From Urmitella timonensis (GTDB taxonomy: Bacteria > Actinomycetota > Actinomycetes > Actinomycetales > Actinomycetaceae): a stretch of 64,000 nt of DNA. The notes below the pieces were generated by a model. It was given only the letters and a program-made list of their open reading frames with translations. It had not been told where the DNA came from and searched no databases. The position numbers and the translations under genes were made by a program. This document shows positions 35,520-44,014 of the stretch, piece after piece; within the stretch, counting starts at the first letter, position 1; each line of letters starts with the position of its first letter. The stretch lies in assembly GCA_900120415.1 (NCBI GenBank), contig FQLW01000006.1, positions 434,001 through 498,000 on the forward strand, given 5' to 3'.

Positions 35520-35556
35520 GCATTTACCCCCACAATTCGGGCATTTACCCCCACAA
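35520..35556. repeat. direct repeat, two copies with 21-bp period
   Basis: GCATTTACCCCCACAA occurs at 35520-35535 and 35541-35556. A partial copy (GCATTTAC) is at 35472. The 21-base spacing equals two helical turns, which would suit a protein-binding array. Confidence 0.55.
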
Positions 35557-35562
35557 ATAAAT

Positions 35563-35607
35563 CTGGGGTTGGTAAGCGGAGATTCCGCTTACCAACCCCA
35601 GATTAAT
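35563..35607 (-). terminator. 21-bp perfect terminator hairpin of the GH20 gene
   Basis: Arms running from AATCTGGGG to AAGCGGA and their exact complement pair over 21 bases around a three-base GAT loop. It lies 12 bases after the stop of the GH20 gene at 35619. There is no clear U-tract. Confidence 0.8.
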
Positions 35608-35618
35608 GATTAGCGACT

Positions 35619-38600
35619 CTAGAGACGTCGGCGCTTAATCGCCACCGCCCCTGCGGCTATCAATACCAAGGCTGCACCTAGCACGATTGCCGCATTTGAA
35701 CCGGTACGTTCCAAACCAGGACTGCTGGCTTGTCCGTTTGCGTTCCCACTGGACGCACCGCCGGGTACTTTCCCTTTGCCATCACCACTGGTGCTGCCAC
35801 CCGGGGCAGGCTTATCGGAAGTACCCGGTTTACCAGTATCTCCCGGCTTATCGCTACCGCCTGGCTTGTCAGTACCTCCAGGAGTATTTTCCTCGGTGAC
35901 AGTAATCGTGAAAGCTGCGGTCACTGCTTCTTCATCCGGGTTCTCCGCGATAACCTCTACCGGGTATTTGCCAGCTTTAGCCGGTTTCCCGCTAATCACC
36001 CCAGTTTGCTTGTCAAAGACTACTCCCGCGGGGAGACCTTTAACTTTCCAAACTGTGCCATTAGCTACTTTCACCGGTATGCCTTTAATCGGCGAACCTA
36101 GCTGCAGAGTCTGGTCAGCTATTGCCGCGATTGTCGCTGCCGGAGCTGCCGGATCGGCAGCTGGCCACTGATTAGCAGGGGCGTTTTGAACCTTAACTGC
36201 TGGCGACACCGCAATCGGATTCTCGGGTTGGGCGGGCGCAGTCAAGGTGGCGGGCGGCATCTGTGAAGATACGCAGATAGCGGCCGCGGACGCGAACTGG
36301 TCTTCCCTACCTGCTACTTCGTCCCACACGTCGGTAATCAGCAGTTTCACATATTTAGCTTTTACCGGATTGTCATAGTAGGCACGCTGCCAATCGGTTC
36401 CATTTTCCCACTGACCCTCTTTTTGTAGCGTCCAACCCGTGGTTGCATTGCCGTCTTTCGTGGTGTCAGAGGTGTAAATCTGGTAACTCTTGATGCGACC
36501 GTTCACTTTCCCTTGCCGTGAAAGGTATTCGACCGAGAGCATATTGTTAATAGTGCCGTCGGGATTAGTTAGTGCCTGTTGCGGACTAAATACCAGCCAG
36601 TGAGGCAAACGATCTACTCCGCCAGCCCATTTACTGTGCCAGAAAGTATTGGATTTACCCGATTCGTCTACGCCATCAAATGCGGCTTTTACGTGACCAT
36701 TAGTAGGACCTTCACCGGTCTTTTCTTCCGAGTCTGCGCTTAAATCGGTAAATCCATCACATACGCGAGGTCCGAGCATTCCACTCAATTTTACAGTAGT
36801 GCTGAGTTCTTCATTCCCCATTTTCCAGGTAAAAGTAGCGGTGCCAGTCGTTCCGGTAGTATTTACCAGCTTAAATTTAGCGGTTCCAGTGCCACGCGCA
36901 GGTAGCTCACCGATTTGAACTGTTTCCGGTAAAACCTTCCAACCTTCACTCACGGTGGCTTTAATTTCTGAGGGCGCGACTTTGGCATTATCGGCAGCTG
37001 AAACTGTTACCGTAACTTCCCGCGGTTCAGAGGGATTCACGTCCTTAATCTCTGGCTGATCAACGGTAATAGATTTTTCACGTACCAGGGAGAACAAGGC
37101 TTTATCAGCCAGTTTTCCTTTAGTGGCCACCAAATCTTTCGGGAATTGCGCAACCTTGCCAGCGGCTAGATTATTTCCAGTCTTAGATAATGATTTGTCC
37201 AGCAAAATGGGGTCAGCTTTTACTTCCGCAGCCGAAACTCCTTGAATATCTACATGTTTCTCGCTGCCGTCAGCTACTGCCAGGTACTGTATTGAAACTG
37301 CGTTTCGCAGCGAGACCTTATTATCGGCTTCCACCACTACTTGCCATTTCTGTTGGTTTCTTTCCCGACCGGTAGCAAAGGCATTCTTATAGGTTTCACT
37401 GAGCGGGCGGCAAGATACCAAGGTAGGCTGGGCACCCACTTCGCTAACCGCACCTAGATGCTTTGCGCCTTCGCTCATCGTCAAGCATTTTCCGGTAGCA
37501 GCATTGGAAATCTGATAGTAACCATCATAGGTTTTTGCCAGCTTCCAAGGCCCTTTGGCTACCGGATCCAATTCCGGTAGGCCGTAGACTCCATCAGGAA
37601 CGGTAGCTGCCTGTACCTTGGAACGGGTAGTAGGATCACCCAGAGAGTCGATGGTAGCTTTCATACCGTCAGCGCCCTCCCATTTAGGCCAAGGACGAGA
37701 AGCCGACCAGGTCATTTGGGCTAAGAACCGCAGAGAATCAGCCGATATCATCTGGACTTCGTTCTCGGTTTCATTGATGTTATCGGGCCATAGCGATACC
37801 CGCGCCCCCAGGAGTTTGTCGTAGTTAGGGTCAATTTGGGCGCCACCATCAAAAGTGCCCACGTTCCAGTTTTTGTTGTTATACAGGTTATTTGGCTTCA
37901 TGGCATAGGTGTAACCAGCCGGATCAAAGGCGCGTGACCAATACATTGCTTGGGGAACATTTGTTAGTTGATATCCCCGTTCCGCGAGCTGCTTAGGAGT
38001 TAGCGTACCGCCCTTTTTGAACCAATAATCAATAACAATATCCTTATCCAGCTGAACGTTTGCGGTGTCATAAAGACCATCGTTGAAAATCCGCAGATTC
38101 TTGCCTTTACCTTTTACGTAAGTGTTTATTTCGTTGATAAAAGCGGTAAAAGCATCATTGGCGTTGGCGCTGGGGCCAAAAGCGTCTTGCGCATACTTCG
38201 TTAACTGGGGATACAGCTGATAGCCACCAGTCATGGTATATTCATCAGCCCCCATATGCCAGAATTTCGAGTCAAAAGCCCCGTCATATTCATCGATTAG
38301 CTTCTTAATGAAAGCCCGGGCCTTAGGGTTGGAAATATCAAGCTGATCAGGGTGATATCCGCCGTTCTTATCTACCAGTTGATATTGGGGAGCATTCTCC
38401 AGCCAAATATTCATATGACCTGGTGAGTTTATTTCCGGAATAACGTCAATATTTAGGCTCTTCGCTTTAGCGACAAACTTTTTAACGTCCTCGGGGGTGT
38501 AATATGACCAGGTCTGAGTGTCAGGATAAGCATCAGACTTTAGTTTCATCTCTAGGACAATGTTATTGATATGCAAGTCAGCAGCATCATCCAAAAAACG

Positions 38601-39254
38601 CTCAATCCATTCGGTTGAAATGTTGAGCTGGCAGGCACACAGAGTTACCCCTCGTTCTTTGTATTTAGGTACTGATATTACCGAGCCAGCCGGTAAAGTT
38701 AGCTGCTTTTGCCGCATCAGCTGCGAAAAGGAGCGAGTCCCATAAAATACGCCCGCGTCAGTAGCGCCCATGATTTGCACGCCTGAAGAGCCAATTTTTA
38801 GCTCAAAGCCTTCTGCCCCTAAATCCTTGCGCGTACTATCTTGCAATAATTGCACATCGAATTCGCTAGTCCGTTTACCTATTTTGGCGGGAACCGGCGA
38901 ACCTAAATAGGCGCTAAGCTCCGTCGATAGCGATTTAGCCCGCGCGTTGAGCTCCTGGGTGGAAACTACCCGCGCGCCCTCGGCTAGCGTCCAGGTTCCG
39001 CCACTAGCTTTCCAAGCATCCAGACTGGGAATAGTTTTCGGTAGGGTAGCGGACCCGTCAGCTTTATAGGCTCCGAGAGGTTCGGCCTGAGCCATTGGAG
39101 CTGGAAGCGATATTGACAGAGCTAACGCCCCACTTACTAGGGCTACCCCTAAAGGTTTCAATAGTTTCGAGCCTATTCGCTGCCGACCCTTACCGGTCTT
39201 ATCAGCTTTGACCCAGGAAGATACCGATGGAGTTTTTCGTTTTTGAAGCAACAC
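35619..39254 (-). CDS. cell-wall-anchored GH20 beta-N-acetylhexosaminidase (or lacto-N-biosidase)
   Basis: This 1211-residue secreted enzyme starts with GTG. A signal peptide ends near residue 57 (AQA). A GH20b-like N-domain, then the GH20 barrel (about residues 200-560) follow, with PEINSPGHMNIW and the catalytic pair in HMGADEY (Asp337, Glu338). A beta-trefoil-like segment, an NPCBM/NEW3 domain (about 720-840), a discoidin/CBM32-type domain (about 850-1000), an Ig-like putative domain (about 1040-1125) and a Pro/Gly/Lys wall-spanning linker complete it. The tail is LERTG, hydrophobic helix, KRRRL, a sortase signal. It would remove GlcNAc/GalNAc, or lacto-N-biose, from host glycans. Confidence 0.88.
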   Translation of the reverse strand: MLLQKRKTPSVSSWVKADKTGKGRQRIGSKLLKPLGVALVSGALALSISLPAPMAQAEPLGAYKADGSATLPKTIPSLDAWKASGGTWTLAEGARVVSTQELNARAKSLSTELSAYLGSPVPAKIGKRTSEFDVQLLQDSTRKDLGAEGFELKIGSSGVQIMGATDAGVFYGTRSFSQLMRQKQLTLPAGSVISVPKYKERGVTLCACQLNISTEWIERFLDDAADLHINNIVLEMKLKSDAYPDTQTWSYYTPEDVKKFVAKAKSLNIDVIPEINSPGHMNIWLENAPQYQLVDKNGGYHPDQLDISNPKARAFIKKLIDEYDGAFDSKFWHMGADEYTMTGGYQLYPQLTKYAQDAFGPSANANDAFTAFINEINTYVKGKGKNLRIFNDGLYDTANVQLDKDIVIDYWFKKGGTLTPKQLAERGYQLTNVPQAMYWSRAFDPAGYTYAMKPNNLYNNKNWNVGTFDGGAQIDPNYDKLLGARVSLWPDNINETENEVQMISADSLRFLAQMTWSASRPWPKWEGADGMKATIDSLGDPTTRSKVQAATVPDGVYGLPELDPVAKGPWKLAKTYDGYYQISNAATGKCLTMSEGAKHLGAVSEVGAQPTLVSCRPLSETYKNAFATGRERNQQKWQVVVEADNKVSLRNAVSIQYLAVADGSEKHVDIQGVSAAEVKADPILLDKSLSKTGNNLAAGKVAQFPKDLVATKGKLADKALFSLVREKSITVDQPEIKDVNPSEPREVTVTVSAADNAKVAPSEIKATVSEGWKVLPETVQIGELPARGTGTAKFKLVNTTGTTGTATFTWKMGNEELSTTVKLSGMLGPRVCDGFTDLSADSEEKTGEGPTNGHVKAAFDGVDESGKSNTFWHSKWAGGVDRLPHWLVFSPQQALTNPDGTINNMLSVEYLSRQGKVNGRIKSYQIYTSDTTKDGNATTGWTLQKEGQWENGTDWQRAYYDNPVKAKYVKLLITDVWDEVAGREDQFASAAAICVSSQMPPATLTAPAQPENPIAVSPAVKVQNAPANQWPAADPAAPAATIAAIADQTLQLGSPIKGIPVKVANGTVWKVKGLPAGVVFDKQTGVISGKPAKAGKYPVEVIAENPDEEAVTAAFTITVTEENTPGGTDKPGGSDKPGDTGKPGTSDKPAPGGSTSGDGKGKVPGGASSGNANGQASSPGLERTGSNAAIVLGAALVLIAAGAVAIKRRRL

Positions 39255-39357
39255 TGCTACACCTACTCTAACTTGGATAACTAGCTTGAGGATTTATCAG
39301 ATTTCACAATAGCATATCTCAACAGCTAAAACGTTAAGGTTTATTAAGATAATGCGC

Positions 39358-39400
39358 GCGGGCGGGGGTGCTCACTTTGGGGAGCACCCCCGCCCGCGGT
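39358..39400 (-). terminator. GC-rich perfect hairpin after the beta-helix gene
   Basis: CGCGGGCGGGGGTGCTC pairs exactly with GAGCACCCCCGCCCGCG around a short loop (ACTTTGGG). It lies just downstream of the stop at 39419 and has no U-tract. Confidence 0.8.
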
Positions 39401-39418
39401 TTACTGTTTGCAATCAGT

Positions 39419-42400
39419 CTAGTTTGTGCGGCGACGTCGAAGTGCTACCGCCAAACCTGCTGCCACAAATCCTAGCCCTAGTAGTGCAATCATTCCTGCT
39501 TGCGAACCAGTGCTAGCGGTTTGCTGATTTGACCTTCCCGGAGTTTTCTTCCCAGGAACGGCAGGCTGACCCGCGTTATCTTTACCGGGTTTAGGTTTAT
39601 CAACGCCCGGTTTACCCGGCTTATCCGTACCGGGTTTATCCCCTGGTTGTTGCGGATTGCCCCCCGGTTCCTGCGGATTCACTACCGGAGGCTGCTGGTT
39701 AGCTTTAAACACGTGAGTGAAAGGAGCAGTTACCCCTGCCTCATATCCCTCACAGGTGGAAGCCACGCTTACTTGCACCGTCACGTCCTTGTCCGAATCG
39801 GCAACCGTTACTTTACCAGCTTTAGCGACTTTCGCCTCTTGATTGTCTACTTTCACCGAATACTCTAGGCAGGTAGGGACATCAGGCACGGTATAGGAAC
39901 GATCCTTATCATCGAACGTTACCTCGGGAGCAGTCAGTTTCTTTTTAACGACCGTCATCGTAACCATAGTGGTTTCCCGTTTCCCATCGCCACTGTCAGC
40001 AACTAACTGAACTTTCTGCGCGCCCAACTGTAAAGAGTTGGGATGCGGGTATCCCCAAGAGTATTCCACTGCGTCCTGTGGCTTAACTACTTTGCTTTTT
40101 GCCTCAGGTACCGCGTCAGAATACTCAAGGGTAAAATCCTTTCCACTAAGCTGTGGTTTTTCCGCAGCTGGAGAATCCAGATCGTAAACCGGCTGCCCAG
40201 CAGGATTATAGTCAGTCTCCACATATTTGATTACTGGGCTGATGCGAACCGAGTTTGCCTTGAGACTACCCTCATTGTGGGATACTACCCGCAAATAATC
40301 GCCAGCTTTCAAAGCAATCTGCTCGTTGAAAACAAAGTCGCCTTTCTGCCTGGAATTTTTCAAATCCACGCTCTTTAGGACTTTGTCATTGAGCATCAGG
40401 GACACAGTTACCGTGGCATTTGGGTCATGATTATTTTGACGAAGATACGGTTCATCGTCCTTAATCTTGAAAGTTACTTTTCCGCTAGCAGGAGCCTTGA
40501 AAGCCATCGCAGTATCGGGAGTTTCACTGGAGAGTAGACCGTGAATATCTCCGCGCTGATCTGGAGCTTTCAAAGCGCCCTGGTTGTGGTCTAGACCGGG
40601 ACCGTAATACTGGTTATATGCCCAGTTATGCCAACCATCATTATCATAGGTGGTCATATTCGCCCAGGTGTTACCCTGTTTAATCTGCGCAAACCAATAT
40701 GGTCCTTGCACGCCCATCCATTTATTATTTCCAGCCGGAGTCTCCCGATAGTCCCGTACCCAGTCAAAATCAGAAACTACCTTGACAGTGTATTCACTGG
40801 CTTGCGCGCCCTCTCCGATAACGACTTTCGCGCCCTCGGTAATCGGATCGTCCATACCTAGCTGAGTGTTACCGGACATAACTTTGGCTTTAACCCCTGC
40901 TGGCAAACCCAATTGGGCGAGGAAATTCTTTACCAGCGGAGCTTTATTACTACCTGCCGCTGCAATCGCCACGGTTATCGTCTTCGCTTTATTATCAATT
41001 TGATAGGGCGAAGCAGCCGGGTTCGGGGCAGGTACCGGTATTTCCGCAGCTCCTATCGTAGGTAGACCGGAAATAGCCGTCCCAAAGAAGTCGTGTTCTA
41101 CCGTATAACCATTCGCGTCAGTAATGGTTTTACCGTTCCCGATAGCAGCGGATCCCGCTACCGGCTTGAATCCATCAAAAACGGTGGTGGCAGTAGAACC
41201 ATCATGGATACGAGCCTGGTGATTACTCGCCATTTCAACCGCAGCTGGGTTCTTTAGAAGCGCGGTACCTTTAGCTACTACCTGCTTATTGGCATCTTGC
41301 GGGGTAGTAGCGAAGTTGTAATACAGGTTATGGTCATAAACCTGGTTTCCAGGCTTCCAGTTCTCTTGAACTTTATTAACCCCATCTGGTTTATAGAAGA
41401 TATTGTTTTCTATTCTAGTGGGGGCATGACCACGGGTAATAATGCTGGATCCTTCACCCATAATGAAGGTGTTGTTGTAGACGTGAGCATCTTTTTGATC
41501 GGGGATATCTAAAGCTCCCCGGACATCGCTGTGGGCTATGTTGTAGCGGAACGTGTTATGCAACGAACCATTATTACAGAACATAATGGTAGCGCCAGTA
41601 TTGGCATAGGAATAGTTGTATTGATAAACAGTGCCATCCCCAAAGTCGGCATCCCAGGGCTGACCATCACCATTACCAGTAAAAGCGTGACGGGTGTTGA
41701 AGGCCTCATTGTATTGGAAGATGGCATTCTTGCAGCGCCAAGGCCAGATGCCTGCGGCTACCCGCCCCCAGCCAGAACCGGCTGGGCCATTCACATTATG
41801 GGGATGTAGGTAATCCGTGGTATTCATGTGACGCGCCGCCCCATCGGAAACGTTATATTCAATTAAGGGACGGTCACAATACATGGTGGTGATGGAATCG
41901 CCACCTGCATCCTTAATATAGTTGCCACGAATGACCACTTTACTAGAACCGTATTTAGCGATTATTTCATCAGAGATAGGTCCGTTTTGCGGACGGTCAA
42001 TAATGTTTTGGTAAGCGGTATAGCCAGCCGCAATCCCCCAGCGGCTAACGGTTTCGACCCGGTTATTTAGAATCTGTAAATCATCGAAGCGAGCAATTTT
42101 ATCTGCTTCGGTGGCGGGCTTACCACTTTCTGGGTAATGAGCCATAAAATAGATGCCCCCATTAGCCAGGTGCTTATCGTAGATATTGCCGTCAATATCG
42201 TGGATATACATATCAGCCACCACAATATGGCGCATCGGGCCATTCTCGGCAATCCCGGCTACCCCGGTACGTTCCAAAGCTAAACCGTCATTGTAGGCTT
42301 TAGGGTCAGCCGCCGGATTCATTTCCCGGTCATTTGTTACTTCCAACCCAGAGATTTCCAAACAATTAACGTCCTTAAGTAAAACCGCACTGGAAATCTC

Positions 42401-42838
42401 TGCCTTATTGCGGTGAGATTCAATTCGGGCGTGGTAATCCTGATTCCAGCGTCCCGCACCATTGGTGTTAATCACCGGACGAGCACTACCGTCCCCATAA
42501 GGTTTGATTTGAATCGGGGCATCTTTAGAGCCGCTAGAACCGGTCTTTACGTGTATTGCTTGACCATTCCAGGTGTCACCACGTTTAAGCAAGACCTTAT
42601 CGCCCGGCCCCAACTTTATTTCATTTATTTTTGCCAAAGATTTGAACGGTTTATCCTGGCTGGTACCGGAATTTTGATCGTTTCCAGCACTGCTAGACAC
42701 GTAATAGCTGGTGCCTTTTAGCTTATCCATATTAGCCCCCCCATCTGCTGCAAAGGCGCTAGCGGAACTAAGAACCAGACCCGCCGTTAACGCCATGGAA
42801 GAACCAAGGATAGTTGCTCGCCGTAGAGCTTTCAACAT
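39419..42838 (-). CDS. secreted beta-helix glycosidase, probable GH136 lacto-N-biosidase (LnbX-like)
   Basis: This 1139-residue secreted protein has a signal peptide (cleavage near residue 31, AFA). It then has a YYVSSSAGND start and a right-handed beta-helix (about residues 45-590) with many N-x-I/F repeats. In NGDGQPWDADFG, Asp391 and Asp398 lie seven residues apart, the spacing I recall for the catalytic pair of GH136 LnbX. A beta-sandwich domain (about 690-850), Ig-like repeats and a Gly/Pro/Lys linker follow. The tail TASTG, hydrophobic helix, RRRR is a sortase-like signal. The gene directly upstream encodes a SurA-like protein that matches the dedicated chaperone these enzymes need. Confidence 0.72.
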   Translation of the reverse strand: MLKALRRATILGSSMALTAGLVLSSASAFAADGGANMDKLKGTSYYVSSSAGNDQNSGTSQDKPFKSLAKINEIKLGPGDKVLLKRGDTWNGQAIHVKTGSSGSKDAPIQIKPYGDGSARPVINTNGAGRWNQDYHARIESHRNKAEISSAVLLKDVNCLEISGLEVTNDREMNPAADPKAYNDGLALERTGVAGIAENGPMRHIVVADMYIHDIDGNIYDKHLANGGIYFMAHYPESGKPATEADKIARFDDLQILNNRVETVSRWGIAAGYTAYQNIIDRPQNGPISDEIIAKYGSSKVVIRGNYIKDAGGDSITTMYCDRPLIEYNVSDGAARHMNTTDYLHPHNVNGPAGSGWGRVAAGIWPWRCKNAIFQYNEAFNTRHAFTGNGDGQPWDADFGDGTVYQYNYSYANTGATIMFCNNGSLHNTFRYNIAHSDVRGALDIPDQKDAHVYNNTFIMGEGSSIITRGHAPTRIENNIFYKPDGVNKVQENWKPGNQVYDHNLYYNFATTPQDANKQVVAKGTALLKNPAAVEMASNHQARIHDGSTATTVFDGFKPVAGSAAIGNGKTITDANGYTVEHDFFGTAISGLPTIGAAEIPVPAPNPAASPYQIDNKAKTITVAIAAAGSNKAPLVKNFLAQLGLPAGVKAKVMSGNTQLGMDDPITEGAKVVIGEGAQASEYTVKVVSDFDWVRDYRETPAGNNKWMGVQGPYWFAQIKQGNTWANMTTYDNDGWHNWAYNQYYGPGLDHNQGALKAPDQRGDIHGLLSSETPDTAMAFKAPASGKVTFKIKDDEPYLRQNNHDPNATVTVSLMLNDKVLKSVDLKNSRQKGDFVFNEQIALKAGDYLRVVSHNEGSLKANSVRISPVIKYVETDYNPAGQPVYDLDSPAAEKPQLSGKDFTLEYSDAVPEAKSKVVKPQDAVEYSWGYPHPNSLQLGAQKVQLVADSGDGKRETTMVTMTVVKKKLTAPEVTFDDKDRSYTVPDVPTCLEYSVKVDNQEAKVAKAGKVTVADSDKDVTVQVSVASTCEGYEAGVTAPFTHVFKANQQPPVVNPQEPGGNPQQPGDKPGTDKPGKPGVDKPKPGKDNAGQPAVPGKKTPGRSNQQTASTGSQAGMIALLGLGFVAAGLAVALRRRRTN

Positions 42839-42907
42839 TACCTTCCCCTTTTTGCTTTATTGTTATTTTCTATTCACTTTTTCAAACTATGGTTATTGCT
42901 AAAATCG

Positions 42908-43723
42908 TTACTTAAACTCTTTTTCAATCAAATTAGCTGCTCTTTCAATCGAAAAATCTTGCACTACCAGTTTTTCTACCCGCTCAGTAATCAGCTTGGA
43001 TAGTTTTTCTTCGCGAAGTGCTTTAACAGCTTGCGGGCGCACTTGTTCAAAACCAGCTTTTCGCCCTTGCTCATCCGTCCACTGCCTGGAAGCATAAAAG
43101 CTACGCAACTCGTCCTCTGAAAACTCCATACCAGGATTCTTGGGATTGATGACATATTGCTGAGTCAAGGATGAAATCCGATAACTAACAAAAGTAGCCA
43201 GGTCATAGCTTTGCAAACCATAGACCGGCTGCCCGGAGTCAATCTTTTGCTTATTTTCCTGATTAGTTCGCTCCAGGTCGCGCTGCAATCCCGTAAAAGA
43301 CGCATCCTTAATCAAACCAGCTTCTTGGAAAAGAGAAAATGCTGCCCGCCAGCTTTTTAGCTGCGCTAAAGCGGAAGTTGCCGCTTCCTGGCTGGGAATA
43401 TGTCCCTGATAGCTCCGAGACCAAAAGTCCTCGTCCTCAAGGCGAGCGCCATATTTACTAACGCAGTCCCCCTGTACCTGTTGCTTCACCGCCCGAGCAG
43501 CCTGAAGATACTCGGCGTTACTAACCGGGTCACCGGAGAGATTAAATATAGTTGCGTCCCCGGTGGAGGAGCTAGTTTTTGCAAAGGACGAGTGCATATA
43601 TTTCCAAATTCCGATGCCGATTCCTAACGCCGCTACCAGTGCCGTAACCGCTGCTATTACCCATTTACGTGCCGAAAACTTTGCGGGCTGTAGCGGCTGT
43701 CTCGTCTTAGCGCAGTTCTTCAT
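42908..43723 (-). CDS. membrane-anchored SurA-like chaperone, probable LnbY-type
   Basis: I prefer the ATG at 43723 (271 residues). The longer frame from 43900 adds 59 residues of low-complexity sequence before the membrane anchor. One helix (about residues 20-40) anchors an extracytoplasmic, mainly helical domain. That domain has SurA/foldase-like features (VSNAEYLQAARAVKQQV near the start, and FSEDELRSFYASRQW before a VRPQAVKALREEKL helix). There is no complete rotamase domain. It lies 69 bases upstream of the beta-helix glycosidase on the same strand. In GH136 systems a designated chaperone of this kind is required for folding. Confidence 0.7.
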   Translation of the reverse strand: MKNCAKTRQPLQPAKFSARKWVIAAVTALVAALGIGIGIWKYMHSSFAKTSSSTGDATIFNLSGDPVSNAEYLQAARAVKQQVQGDCVSKYGARLEDEDFWSRSYQGHIPSQEAATSALAQLKSWRAAFSLFQEAGLIKDASFTGLQRDLERTNQENKQKIDSGQPVYGLQSYDLATFVSYRISSLTQQYVINPKNPGMEFSEDELRSFYASRQWTDEQGRKAGFEQVRPQAVKALREEKLSKLITERVEKLVVQDFSIERAANLIEKEFK

Positions 43724-44014
43724 AGGGAAACCTAAAGACTGAAATACCGAATGGGAAATAGAGGACGTTGGGCGAAATCCGAAATAGTTCGCCCTCGTCT
43801 GCTGAGTGGTAGGAACAAGGCAGGATACAGAATGAGACCTCTTCTTTGAAGTAGAAACGATAACTAGCTTGACTCTATAAAAGAAAACCCACACATTCAA
43901 GATTGAGAATTATTCCTTAAGTAAAGAATCAGGTAATCCCCAAAACCAAAATATTAAAATATTACAACCTATTGCTGCTGGTAAAACTACTATATTATTG
44001 TTAATCTAAATTTT

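Larger units (their letters stand above)
34785..35618. other. long intergenic region with repeats and hairpins
   Basis: This gap holds 834 bases with no supported gene. A minus-strand frame at 35221-35475 has no domain and looks like chance. Its final 150 bases hold three structures: a 13-bp perfect hairpin (35480-35510), two copies of GCATTTACCCCCACAA 21 bases apart (35520-35535 and 35541-35556), and the large terminator at 35563-35607. The first 430 bases are AT-rich and featureless to my eye. Confidence 0.5.
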
